Notes under the pieces: model-generated | What the model saw: the letters and a program-made list of their open reading frames with translations, nothing else | What the model was told of the DNA's origin: nothing | The model's database searches: none | Part shown: one piece after another, positions 1 through 12,200 of the stretch | Numbering within the stretch: position 1 is the first letter of the stretch | Layout: every line of letters starts with the position of its first letter | Source: Pogonophryne albipinna | Lineage: Eukaryota; Chordata; Actinopteri; Perciformes; Artedidraconidae | NCBI GenBank assembly: GCA_028583405.1 | Contig: CM053243.1 | Span: forward strand, 26,256,524 to 26,320,523 | DNA: 64,000 bases | Direction of reading: 5' to 3' | Made by a program: the position numbers and the translations under genes

Positions 1-843
1 CACTGTCTGTGTTTAAGTGGATGTCATTGAAGACAAGAGCAGTCTCAGTGCTGTGGTTTGGACGAAAGCCTGACTGGAACACATCGAAACAACTATTTAA
101 ATGAAGAAATTACTCAACTGTTGAAAAACAACTTTTTCAATGATTTTACCTAGAAATGGCAGGTTTGATATGGGCCTGTAATTGTTCATTACTGAAGCAT
201 CTAGATTATTCTTTTTTAAGAGCGGTTTAATGACTGCAGTTTTCAGGGCCTGTGGAAAAATACCTGAGTGAAGAGATTTGTTTACTATATGAAGTAGATC
301 TGAGGCCATGCAACGAAAAACATCTTTGAAAAATCCTGTTGGAATAATATCAAGGCAGCAGGAGGAGGATTTCAGAAGTTGAATAATGTCCTCTAGGTTT
401 TTATCATTAATCTGATGGAATTGTGTCATGGTGTTTGAATTGATATTAGGTGGACATAGGGACAACACATTTGCTGTACCTGATGCAGAGGCACTGACTG
501 CTTGTCTGATTTTCTGAATTTTGTCAGTGAAGAAGGAGGCAAAATCATTGCATGCCCTGGTGGATAGAAATTCAGAGGCTATTGACACTGGGGGGTTAGT
601 TAGTCTGTCGACGGTAGCAAACAAGGCACGTGCATTGTTTTTGTTTTTGGTAATGATGTCAGAGAAGAAAGACTGTCGTGCGTTTTTCAATTCCAAATTA
701 TAAAGGCCAAGTCTCTCTTTATAGATTTCAAAGTGAACCTGGAGATTTGTTTTTCGCCACCTGCGTTCAGCTTTTCGACATTCTCTTTTTTCTGCTCTCA
801 CGGTCATGGCCTTTCTCCATGGAGATATTTTCTTCCCAGTCAC
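1..843 (-). pseudogene. LINE linker and N-terminal reverse transcriptase
   Basis: Continuation of the LINE polyprotein. The basic, arginine-rich start (WRKAMTVRAEKRECRKAERR) is typical of the linker between endonuclease and RT. RT block 1 is seen as NYRPISNLPFLGKIIEKV (about residues 219-236 of the open stretch). A stop ends the frame at 97, but in a neighbouring frame the reading resumes at once with the next RT block, which continues to the window edge. The palm motifs and the YADD box lie outside the window. Partial and broken by one stop and one frameshift. Confidence 0.85.
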
Positions 844-882
844 TTCCTTTACCTTAGTTGGAGCAATGGCATCTACAACATT

Positions 883-1911
883 TTAAATTTTTGAATTAAA
901 ATGATCTACTAGCTCATTTACTGAGATGTTAGCAGGGGCAAGTGTGGAAGAAAAATTCTGAGTAAACATTTCCCTAGTGTTTTCAGTTAAATATCGCTTT
1001 GTGGTTACCTCTTTTTGAACATTTTTGTGAACAGAAATAGAGCTCTCAAAGAAAACACAGGAATGGTCAGAGAGTGCAACATCAGTCACCACAACCTTAG
1101 AGATATTCAGACCCTTTGAGATAATTAAGTCCAGAGTGTGCCCCTTATTGTGCGTGGGCTCCGTCACATGCTGAGTCAGTCCATAGTTATCAAGAACACA
1201 AAACAGTTCTTTAGCCCCTCTGTCCTGGGGGTTGTCAACATGGATGTTAAAATCACCAACAATGACTAGACGATCAAAGTCAATACACACTATAGACAGC
1301 AGTTCAGTAAAGTCATCAAAAAAGCTTGCACAGTATTTGGGTGGTCTATAGATATTTAGGAACAGAGCTCGAGAGGAGCATTTCAGCTGAAGGGCCACAT
1401 ATTCAAAAGAAGCAAAGTTCCCATAAGATGTCTTCCTGCATTGAATGCAATCATTGAACAAAATAGCAACTCCACCTCCTCTCTTATGCATTCTTTCCTG
1501 ACTCATAAAACTAAAGTTGGGAGGGGTTGATTCGATAAGAACAGCTGCACTGTTATTTTGTTCAATCCAAGTTTCCGTTAAAAACATAAAATCAAGATTG
1601 TGCTCAGTGATAAAATCATTGATTAAAAATGTTTTTCCTGCCAGAGACCTGACATTTAATAAAGCTAGTTTAAGTTTGTTAGATACACTATCAGTAAGAT
1701 GTTTTGTGACAAGCTGTGGCTGACATGGAATCACTGCTAAATTTGATAAACTCACACGAACGTTTAAGCACTTCCTGTTTCTAAGCTGATTCACCGCTCT
1801 TAATCTATTACCTATCAACACAGATATCGGCAAAGCTACTGGCAGGCAGGGCCCCGGCATGTCCTGGAAAGGGTTGAGAGTGCCATACGCCCTTGAGCCT
1901 GGACCCAGCAC
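883..1911 (-). pseudogene. LINE apurinic-type endonuclease domain
   Basis: Encodes the endonuclease that nicks target DNA to prime LINE insertion. Visible in the 342-residue reading: NVRSL near residues 86-90, the catalytic-glutamate motif LTETWI near 111-116, a KRGGGVAI stretch near 143-150, YRPP near 188-191, VGDFNIH near 218-224, and the C-terminal SDH near 281-283. These are the expected landmarks of the exonuclease-endonuclease-phosphatase fold in the expected order. The first 80 residues are not recognisable and the true start is unclear: the reading opens at a GTG rather than an ATG. The frame is closed by a stop at 883-885, 13 codons before the same frame opens again into the RT region, so the copy is dead. 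Opposite-strand frames here are shadows. Confidence 0.88.
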
Positions 1912-4373
1912 ATATCAGTAAGAGTTTTGTTGCGTTAAGCTCCAGCTCCTATCCCAACACACTCTGTGTGTAATTATTATAAATGTATTGAATTTAATGA
2001 ACAAACATGATATGTGTCAATGCATGATTATATTTGATGTATTGTTTTATTCATTTAATTGAGTCAAAATGTACTTTAATCTTGTATTGACTATCTCTCT
2101 GATAGATAAATGAAGCCAGGTTGTCTAGCTTAAAACCTAAATGCTTGTACAATAGATCCTAAAAGCAAAAAATATACTGAGAAGCGAGTGTTTAACATCT
2201 GAAATAAAAGTAAGTTCTATGCTGAACTCTTGTTTGAACTCTATTTTTCAGAATAAAAAAATATAACTTTAAAGTTAAATGTTGCACTTTGGTGTAATGG
2301 CAAATTACTTGGATATCAAAGACAAGGCCTTGCATCCTTTGTGTGATAAAGCAAAACAAAATCATTAAGGTAAGGGAAGAAGTAGGATTTTTGTTAGATG
2401 TTAATAAACACATCATGTTTTGTGCTTCAAGTCACTCTGGACTCTCAATATTTAACCATGACATTCCCTTAACCTTAACCAAATGCTTCGTGCTTGCATA
2501 AAAGTTTTTTCTTCATAGCCTTAGGCATTACAGGCATCTCTGCCAGACTTTCTTCAGCTTGTGTAATGTCCCTCACTTGAAGCGTGCATCACCACACGCT
2601 TACCTGTCAAAACATTTTTGAGCGATCCTGATGAAGCGGAAGAGTGGCAGTTATGGAAAACATCAAAACTGTTTTCCATTGGGAAGCCAGTGCAGCTGGT
2701 GTCATAATACAACACATGGCACATTCCCGTCTGCTAAAGATTTGCTTCAGTGGACTATCTGACATCTCCGCAACTATTTCCTTAATTGATGTAGTTAAGT
2801 ATGGACCCTCAATCTCTGAATTGTAAATACCTGCTGTAATGTAGTGTAAAATTATTATTCCATCATCAAGATACAGCCATAATTTGCAGCTGTCAGTTCT
2901 GCTGCATATTCATTTTTTAAATGTTCTGTTGTTTAGGAACACTTACATTGAAAATATTGCACTGTTTTTTTTACACCATAAACTGTTTATTATCTCACAT
3001 GTAAGTTGTCTGCATGCAGTATCAGTTCCTAACTTTTAATGTGAAATTGCCCGTCAGTGTTATTATTTATTTATGCTGTTCACTTGAATGAGTTATAAAT
3101 CTTTTCACAAGTGCTATTTAACTGTGAGTGCCCGGATATACCCGTTGCACATGAAGTGCTTGAGTCTTACAATACTATGTGGACTTTATTCAATGTCAGA
3201 TTATTGATAGTATGTTAACCTTCAAAACAGCAGCCTTCTGTTACAGAGGACAGGTCTGGGAAGGGAATGATGGAGAGGGTGGGACTATTAAAAATAGGTT
3301 AAGCTTGTCTCTGCACTATTTCTAACAGGCTCAGTTTGTTCCCTCCGGGGTCCCAGTGATTTGGAGTGTGACCCTGACCCTTTTACACAAAGACAGACAA
3401 ACACACACACACACACACACACACAGTTCTTCGCCCTGAAGATTGCTGCGCCACGTCACTGGAACTAAATCACAGTGAATGTACTTGTCGGCTCCACTGG
3501 CCCTTAACAAGATCCGTGTAGCTGCTCTCGTCGCCCTGCAAAGCGCCAAGCTGAACATGATTTAGTCTCACAAAAGCATTACAGAAAGGAAGTGCAGGTG
3601 TCACCCCTCTGATCCGGGTGTTAATTTGTTTCCACACTCACGTGATCAAAAACAGATCTGAAGAGAGAGTAAAACTTTGCCTGAAACATGGACATTTATT
3701 TAAGGATCATTTTCTACTGATTAGTCAAGGTGTGTAAAAGCTGGTATGAATAACACATAGAAGGATTACAGCGTATTAGCTTCAACTTGCCAGCCCTCAA
3801 ATTATTATGTTCTCTTTATGCTTTAGACCATAATCAAACACACAAGTTTAGACTTTAGATTTGTGAAATGTATTTGACCCCTTGACAACTAATTACACAA
3901 TATGTTATGAATAACATACAGTAGGTATTAATTTTCAACCCTTAGTCAACAAAAGGGGCATTAAGGATGACAAGTAGTGAACTGTGCTTCTGTAAATGAC
4001 ACAACCATGCATTACTAGTTGCATCACTGAAAGGAAACTATTTATGCCATCAGTGTCAACTGTCCATAGGCATTGAATCCATTTAATTTAAAAATAGGCA
4101 CATTTTGAGAAGATCATCCTTGTTAAAGATTGCCCTTTCAGTTGTTATATCTATCTACTGGACATCTATATTTTAAAGGTATTCCTTCATTCACACATCC
4201 AATGCAGTTTGAGGTTTTGACTCTAATCATATATACTTTACAACAACACAAAACAGTCAAATCAAGACATGTTCAATAAAACAAAAGAGTGCTTAAAGAA
4301 GTAAAGCCTTTAGTTGCATTATGAGACACCTTTTTCTTCAGTAGTTGTTAAGGAATTTGCTGATAAGAGTGTT
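1912..4373. other. Intergenic stretch, no gene seen
   Basis: About 2.4 kb of AT-rich sequence. The first 60 bases may be LINE 5' leader. Short open frames here have no recognisable motifs. A CA run lies at 3400-3425. Nothing else stands out. Confidence 0.6.
3400..3425. repeat. (AC)n microsatellite
   Basis: About 13 AC units, visible directly. Confidence 0.95.
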
Positions 4374-4939
4374 TTAACCTCTTAAGCCCTGAGCCTGTTT
4401 TTCAGGTTTCAGGCTCGAAAATGCCACTAACACAACAAAGACTATATCTTCACTTCTAAAAGGGGTAAATTAATCATCTTTTCTCTCAAAGCAAGGTTAC
4501 ATCTGTGAGTTGGATGTAGAAGTGTCAGAATCAATATAGATGTTTTTATTTTAAAGTAAATTCAGATGGAACATAGTAAAAACATGTAAATTCTAATGTC
4601 CGCCTAAAACAAACCCATTACTTATAGTAAAAACCACCCTTGAATGATGGGTTAGTAGACTAAAAGCTTTAGGAATCCAAACTATAACATATAATAAGTA
4701 CCCTGTATCAAGATTGATGCAAAACAAGTGAAATTTGACCTTTTTAGAGAGGTTTAGAAAAATAAAGTCCAGGCGGACTCACCTCTGGGTAATTTGGGAA
4801 CCATCAGTTCCATTTGAACTTTTTCACTGTAAAAATCATTTTATTACTTTGAATTTTCACTATAGGTATTCATTCCATCCAAATACAACTGTTGTGAAAA
4901 AAATAAAAATAAAATATAAGAACATACTCTGTTATCCTC

Positions 4940-4976
4940 TTAGGCAAGGCAAGGCAAGTTTATTTATATAGCACTT
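4940..4976. repeat. Short fish retroelement-tail-like fragment
   Basis: Tandem AGGCA units followed by TTTATTTATATAGCAC. From memory this resembles a tail common in fish repeats. It lies inside the TTAA-flanked element. Confidence 0.35.
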
Positions 4977-5196
4977 ATAGGCCCCACGGACCGAAATCGC
5001 GTCATTTGCAGGAAACAACGTCTAAGGAACCTTACTATTTAATAAACTATGAATATTTTATATCCATATAACGGGAAAAAACTAATTTAACTGATCTTTT
5101 TCATTTATTTTTTCCAAAAAAACACAATGCTAACAGTGAGCATCTGAATTAGCCCCGAGCGAAAAATGCTAACCTATTACTGCACCGAAAATCACT

Positions 5197-5238
5197 CCTA
5201 GCTCCCTTATTACTTATCCTAGCTCCCTTATTACTTAT
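5197..5238. repeat. Tandem duplication, 21 bp x 2
   Basis: Two identical 21-bp units beginning CCTAGCTCCC lie head to tail inside the TTAA-flanked element. A diverged inverted relative of the unit lies near 6150. Confidence 0.85.
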
Positions 5239-8209
5239 CCTAGCTGCACATCCAACACATCGTTTTTGATCGTAAAGACACAGAATCTAACGGTGCCCAC
5301 TTCAACACTGAAAGATACAAACTTGCGACGTTATCAACAAAAACGTACATCAAAACAAGTGGAGCTAGGTACTAGCATGCGCTAGGCTAATGGCTTACCT
5401 TCCTCTTTGTCTGGTCTAAACTGGTCTTCAATGGCATTAAAACGATAAAAACGATGATGTAGTTAATCCATAGGTTAATATCCAATGTGGCTGTGTCCCC
5501 TTTGAAATTTTCTGATAATCTATAAGCAATAAAACTGCAATTCCGTTATCTGCTGTCCGCTCTGTGCTCCGTGTGCTCTGGGTTCTGCTGTAATGCCTGC
5601 TTGTTAGTAGTAAACAATAAATGAAGTCGGCTGCGTAATGTACTTAAACTGGCTGGCATTCTTTATACTTTACGCAGGACCATATCTCTGGAACCCATTG
5701 GTCGATTCGTGTGATTTACACCTTTTTCTTAACCATCAGAACCAATAGAATCGATGGGCAGTTCCCAAATCCACGTAAACATTACCATTGCGGACGTAAT
5801 AGAGAAGCGAACAAAGCATATCTGAAAGTGCACGCCTGGACGGCAAAATGTTATACCCAGTATATTGCCATAAATATGATGAAGGATTATCAGTCAAAAT
5901 TTCTACGTGACACAAAGACATTGGATTAACCTTGAGCGGCGTTTTTATTCCGGTGAACACAACTTTTGATCACAAATCAAAAAAGGTAAAACGAAATTAT
6001 TGTAATATTTTTTAAACCGGATGTTGTTTACGTTCTCTTTTCTGGCTGATAGCTCCGCAATTCGGGGGCGTACAGTGATGATATTATATGTCTGGAATCT
6101 GTGGAGTCTCAGCTTTAAATCGTATATCTTGTTTGTGCAGTTACGATAAGTAATAAGGGCATTTCTACCGTGAGTGCTGTGTAAAATCCGTTAGCATTAG
6201 TTAGCATTTTTTCGCTCCATGCTAATTCAAAGGCTTGGTATTACTCTTGTGTTTCTTTTAGCTAAAAATGGTTCACATTGTCAGTTAGCGGAGTTTCTTA
6301 GCGTTAAAAGGGTATGGAACATTAATAGTTTCATAAATGTTAAGAAGCCCTGAGACATAGTCTCGTAAAAATACTGTGGGGGGGGGTCCACTGGGGGGAC
6401 CCTCGGGCTTAAGAGGTTAAACATTTTGTACTTTTCTTTTTGCCCTTATAGTTAGCGTTAGTAAAACTATAAAATAACAGTATAGAATAATATACATTTA
6501 AAACAGGATTCGGTCAGTTTAACTCTTCACACTGATCAGTGCCGTAAATATAAAAAACGAAATAAATGATATCACTGTAATGCTTTGAAAACATCAACTT
6601 CTTTGAGGAGGACCCATCCTTAGAGCTCATAGTAGGTATACCCAAATCCTTTTAGATATTAGACATATTGACACACAGACCAGAGGTACAAAAAGGCGTT
6701 ACTCACATTTGATTTGAGTAATGGATTGGGTCCCAGTTAGTTGACTGTACACTTGAAGACGGCTAATGTACACTCTAAAAACAAATGCTTTGGCTCAACA
6801 AAGAAAATCAACGCAACAGTTTGCATCAATGTTTATTGAGTTATGACAACTTCTAATGAAATTGTGTTAAACCAACAAACTTATTTGAGTTAGGGGAGAA
6901 GGCTTTTCCTCTACAATCAGAGGTGTTTTTTATTTACCACTTACTTAATAATTGGTTGCATAAACACACGTTTTCAAGTTGATTACTCACACAATTAAGT
7001 TGTTCCCACTAGTTTTACCGCATGATTTAAAAGGAATTTTAAGTTGTATATACTTAATTACCATCATTGTGAACACACGTTTTTAAGTTGATAACCATTT
7101 ATAAATTAAGTTGCTTCAAATATATTGTATTCAATAGTTTTTTTTTGTTTAGCTTTTTCATATTTTTGCCTTTAAAGAAAGAAATTAATTGATTCCACAA
7201 CAAAAATATTAGGCAATTCACTTTTTATTTTGAACTGCAGTTGTTTATTTCAACACATGATGTTTCAATCAGGAGAGACTTCATTTAGTTTGAACATTTA
7301 TTGACACATGCCATATGATAAGGTGCATGAACACCTGAAATCACAGCTGACTGCAGGAGAGAGGAGAACCATTTTATAGTTTGGCTGCAGCACGCTGATT
7401 GGCTGCTGGAGAATGAGGTGAAATGTAATAGGTTAAAGAGAACGTCTGTGATGAGCTGATTATATGCAGCTGCGGAGTGAATGTATATACACCCAGTCTT
7501 CCTGAAAGAACTTGCGCTGAGCTTCATTTAAATCTTGAAAAAAAAGATAAATAACACAAATTTAAATTGCCCCACAAATAATAGATAAACACATTAACCA
7601 TATTATAGCAAATAAATGCTGCCATCACAACGAAGTTAGAGGCCTTTGCATATTTAAAACCAGTGCCAAATATGTAAAATCTGTAAAGTTTTTTTAAACT
7701 ACAGAAACAAACTCTCAATGGCCACCAACCTGCAGATCACACACATCAATTTTACAAAAGATGTAACAAAGATGTTTACACTGCCGACAGTCATTATTTC
7801 AAACAGTATGAACACATTTAACGCAGAATGCTTGCTCATTTGTTTCCCTCGACCACGATGGTTGCCATCATATGGTCAGATCCTGGGGTGGACCGGTCAC
7901 TGATGAAGGCGATATTCATGTCCTTTTGAAGCACAATAAATAATAGGTTAGCGCATAAGAGATAATGAATTAGGTAATTGCATACTTTTTAAACTGTTAG
8001 CGAATTCAGAGCCATTATTACCAACTGCTAAAGCAACGCTGGTATTGTTTTCACCTATTGAGTCTGCATGTGTGTGTCGTCATGGCAATGTGGTCCTGAA
8101 GACACACAGAGGTGCTTTTGAGTACTTTGCCTAGTGTTTAAATGCATGTGGACAGATTTTGTCAATCCCAACCGTGCAAGTTTTAGTGTATCTTCTCGTC
8201 TTTTTTGCA

Positions 8210-8376
8210 GGTTCCATACAATATTTGAACTGGTTAAGAGAAGAGCAGAAGCCACTTTTCAAATGCTACACAATCCTTTTCCCATGCCATTGCTGTCAAC
8301 ACCTATCCATGCTGAACGTTGCTCAGATATTATTGATTGGGGTGTGGCCAAAAGTGCAATATGCTTCAAAATGTAA
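8210..8376 (+). pseudogene. Exon-like open stretch, plus strand, unknown
   Basis: Follows a pyrimidine tract and CAG acceptor-like site (TTTTTTGCAG, ending about 8209) and stays open for about 54 codons to a stop near 8376. The reading includes FELVKRRAEATFQML. No family is recognised. It runs opposite to the exon pair at 8416-8700, so both cannot belong to one transcript. Confidence 0.2.
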
Positions 8377-8415
8377 CTGACAGAGAGCAGTGCTTTTGTC
8401 CTGTGCCCGTGGATT

Positions 8416-8538
8416 TTATTTGATTTCAAGAATTTTAATTACGTCGCTAAACTCCTTGAAAAGGTCCTCTTCCTTTTCTCCAAGGTACACGACAAGGCAG
8501 CGGATGGCTAGTTCTCTGCGTACTTCAATTGTATTGTG
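8416..8538 (-). pseudogene. Candidate last exon inside TA-flanked element
   Basis: A 40-codon open stretch ending in a stop at 8416-8418. It is preceded on the minus strand by a pyrimidine-rich tract and an AG acceptor (8539-8540). The reading contains VRRELAIRCLVVYLGEKEE and a charged C-terminus. In phase with it, a second piece (minus strand, from about 8700 to 8646) reads ...VKQIKDMLLE and stops at a GT donor (8644-8645), giving a plausible 105-bp intron. From memory the sequence resembles the C-terminal part of SAMD3-like proteins that are numerous in fish genomes. That is a weak attribution. Upstream exons were not found. Confidence 0.35.
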
Positions 8539-9235
8539 CTATTTTTGAAAAAGGAGAAAAAGAGAAATTACCTAAATGAATATATTCTGAATGGGTGACT
8601 GCCAACAACTTGCATTTCAATAACAACTCTAAATAACGATCCTACCTCAAGAAGCATGTCCTTGATCTGCTTCACCGTTATTCGTTTTGAATAAAAAGAG
8701 ATATCACAATAGTAACCAAAGTATTTTTACACTCACAGTAGCCTCTACTTTGTATCCTCTCACATAACTATTCACAGTTCAAAGGCTGCTAATTTTGGTC
8801 AAACAGCAATTTGCCTATCCAGTGCAACTACAAGGCTATCTACTGTATTTGAATGACAAAAGATGACACTCACCTTAAAATGTCCTTTGTGTATTTCTAT
8901 GTGTCTTAACTGTGGGAACTTGTCCAGGCATGTTAAGTGGGAGTGGACTTGAAATCCTTAACTCAAGGTGTAGAACAATTAAGTTATCAAGCCAATTGCA
9001 TTACTTACTACAACTTGAATTTAGTTTTGAGTCAATTAACGCAGAAATCAGAGTTCAAATTACACACAATATTAAGTCGATGTAATTACCAACATTATTA
9101 CGTCAACACAACTTATAAATTAATGTTTGCAACTTAAAATAATTATATAAATCAATTATCTCACATTTTTAACTTGCAACCATGCATTTAATTAAGTGGA
9201 GGTGAAAGGTCCCCTGAATTAGTTTTTAGAGTGTA

Positions 9236-12200
9236 TATTGCACCACTCTTTGCCCTATCATGTCCACATCCTTTAGCTCAAGCTGTGGTAGGCAATATAT
9301 TTTTGGGGCGTTATTGGGCAAATATTTAATTTTAGCCTCTCATCACATTGAAATGCAAGTGGAAAATTACATCTATGTAGATCCTTCTGCCTCTGTTTTC
9401 AGGCTTTGCAAAATCTAGCCTCTGACGAAAGACTGGTCCTTCACGGGTCATACAAAGAGAAAGAGGTTTCCTATTTGCTCTTCTACAAATGCAGATATGT
9501 GTGCACATCCCTTAGTTAAAAGGGTGATGGATTGCATTGGCAACAACTTCATACTTTGCAAAGAAACCCAAATTAGGAAGTATGATTAAAAAGAGAGTCA
9601 GACAATATTGGTGATATTGAAGGGTATTTCCCAATAATACCCTCAGAAAATTGCCCTCCCAAGCTTACTTAGTTTTGGTCTTTAGACACGGTATTTCTTC
9701 ATCACAGTATTTTAACAAGACATAAAGCATTCTTCTTTCTCTGTCCTGGTTCATATATATTAACCACATCAACTATGCTCAGTTCTCACACTGACATTCT
9801 TAGTGAATGTGAAAAGTGAAAACTCTGAATTATGCCCTCACTATTCCTTCACAGGCAACCCTTTGATTTACTGTGCATATTAGTACTGCTCTAACATTAT
9901 CAGTGAGGTGGAATATTTATTTCCTCTATGAACCCACAACGAACATCTGATGAGACCAAAAATTAGTACTGTAAATTAGTTACACCTTAGTGAATTAGCT
10001 GCATGCTGACCTTTTCATGGGCTGGTGCACACAAACCCCAAGATGCAGCTGAAATACATCCTCCGTCAGACAGCAGCCTATAACATGGATCTTTGCATGT
10101 GGATGATTTGGATCAGGTGTAATTGGCTTCAACACCCTTCATAGATTCATGCACAGTTGTTGACACATACAGCAATGATGGTTTACAGAACACAACCAAA
10201 TCCAGAAGATAACTAAAATCCCTCTCTGTTCATAAAAATATGAAATAAACAACAGAGGCAGAAATATACTGTTTTGCATGTTTGTCACGTTCCTTACCAA
10301 AATGCTAAACAGAAGATGGAAATTACATTTGTGAGCTGAACAATGAACATCAGTCATGATCAATAACAATCAATTCATGTAATAGCAGCAGGGCCTAAGA
10401 GGGAAAGCTTGACATTTGAAATGTAAATGTTATTCTCCTATACAAGGGATTTGTAACTCTGGAAAAAACATGTTCTACTCTTGTCCTTCAGCAAACTGCA
10501 TGGCTTGAATTTTTTATATGTGCCACACTTCTAGCGCAAGCAGGCAAGCTAGCTCTTGGTGTCCATGTGTTTCTATTTGAAATGCTTATTGTAACTGGTG
10601 CGAGAGGATGTTCATATCTTCATTTTTTCTCACAAAAAACAGCTATGTTTTTGATGAAGAAAATCGTGTAGAATGTGAGCCAGAAATCACAAAAAAATGT
10701 AATAAAATATAAATTATGGAAATCATTGGCACAGTAAAATACTATTTAACTCTGACACGAACAACGTGGTAAAACATGGTGGAGCCAGATTCAAAGATTT
10801 TGGTCATTGTAAGATCTTCTAACTTTTTAATACAGACTACAAATGGCAAAGGCACAGTTACAAATCAATTAAGACTGAGTAAAATTCTGCCAGCAGTAAA
10901 GATAGAGAACAGCTCAGTAGAGTGAAAAGAAGAGACAGATGGGAAACAAACAGGCACTCTGTCAGTGTTGCTCTGCAGAGTGTAACATGCTTTCTGTGTG
11001 TCTGCCGTGGCTTGTGTGTCCAGCCTGAACCCTGCATAATAACGTAATTTGCTGCCAAATCTCCTACACCCACTGATAGTCTGCCGAATTTGTAAAGCAA
11101 CTGCTGATTACAAATAGGGCTCCTTAGTACCCTGGTTTGGATTTAGATTTGTGTGCATATAATCTTCATATACCAATTAAAGAAGCTCAGGTATGGCTGG
11201 GTCTGACTGAGGCTCTATGATTTGATGTAATTGGAAACACCCTAATGCAACTCATATATGGAATAATAGCCCAATCTGAATTAAAACGGTTCATGTAACT
11301 TCAACAATTGAAAGAGACCGGCCACAAAACATTTTTTTATCGGGATGACAGTAAAACCTTTTAACATGGTGTTTCTCAGCCATGTACCCCTTCATTATCA
11401 TGCATGATTTCAAAAAGGAACGTTGTTACATTTGAACATTTTGCCATTATTCATTCCAGATTTATAAACTCAGTGAGAGCAACTCTCTACCAACAGTCTA
11501 TTCACAGGACTTTTATCCACTGACTCATGGTTTTTGGCAGAGGAAGTTTTCATTTCTTGATGAGCTGTAAAATATCTTGCACTCTTCCCATGATTAAAGA
11601 TATCACGACAATGTGGTTCCATCTTGAAAATGTTATTACTGGAACCCCTTACTCTCGTATAATACTATATGTTTTGAATTCATTGAACTTTCTCAATAAA
11701 GACTGCCAGCAAATTAGATTCTTCCCAGCAGACAGAAACCACTTTGTGCCAAAATTATTTGGTTCCGATTAAATGCTTAGTGGCATGTAACCTTTTTGGA
11801 TCACTTCATTTGGTGTCCATATAAACAGCTAATTTGGAATGTCTAATAACAATCAGTTTGAAGAAATGTTGTGGATTTCATCACAGGTAATGATGATGTT
11901 ATCATGCAGAGATGATGCCAACAGTCCTGCAATAGGAGCTTTCCACAAATGTTTTAGCTCTGGAGTGGAGCCCCTCCACATATCATGCATCCATTCAAAG
12001 TGAATTACCTTGCAGACTTCTTAAATGCAGTTATACACTGCTCATTTTTTGTCCGAAAGATCATTGATATAGCTATGGGCTAAAAAGCGGTTACCATACC
12101 AGAAGAAAGCAATTTGTTCTGAAAAAGTTTCCATTTTACCTGTGTGTTGTTTTTCATTTATGTCTGGCAAGCCACCTTCAGGATGATTGTTCTCTATCTG

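Larger units (their letters stand above)
1..1911 (-). mobile_element. LINE retrotransposon, CR1/L2-like, cut by window edge
   Basis: Minus-strand non-LTR retrotransposon running off the left edge. It holds an endonuclease region (883-1911) and the first part of a reverse transcriptase (1-843) in the same frame, separated by a stop at 883-885. A second stop and a frameshift lie near 90-100, after which the RT reading resumes to position 1 with an SGFRPNHSTE motif. The endonuclease-then-RT order and the NYRPISNLPFLGKIIEKV motif fit the CR1/L2 (Jockey-type) LINEs. The clade is inference; the LINE identity is firm. Confidence 0.9.
4378..6416. mobile_element. TTAA-flanked DNA transposon, piggyBac-like, non-autonomous
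   Basis: The element begins CCTCTTAAGCCC and ends GGGCTTAAGAGG, a perfect 12-bp terminal inverted repeat, and is flanked on both sides by TTAA (4374-4377 and 6417-6420). TTAA duplications are the hallmark of piggyBac and also occur in Kolobok; the CC start favours piggyBac. Over 2,039 bp there is no transposase-like frame, so it would depend on a partner in trans. It carries an internal inverted repeat (5145-5243 against about 6138-6229) and a small tandem duplication. A G-rich tract (GGGGGGGGG then GGGGGG) lies just inside the right end. Confidence 0.75.
6771..9233. mobile_element. TA-flanked terminal-inverted-repeat element with gene-like exons
   Basis: Ends are CACTCTAAAAAC at the left and GTTTTTAGAGTG at the right (12-bp inverted repeat), flanked by TA on each side (6769-6770 and 9234-9235). 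A TA duplication fits Tc1/mariner or ISL2EU-type elements. Both ends are rich in AAGTTG/CAACTT words, which look like subterminal repeats. No transposase frame is visible in 2,463 bp. The middle (about 8130-8700) carries exon-like pieces listed separately, so the element may have captured or retained gene fragments. Superfamily is uncertain. Confidence 0.6.
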
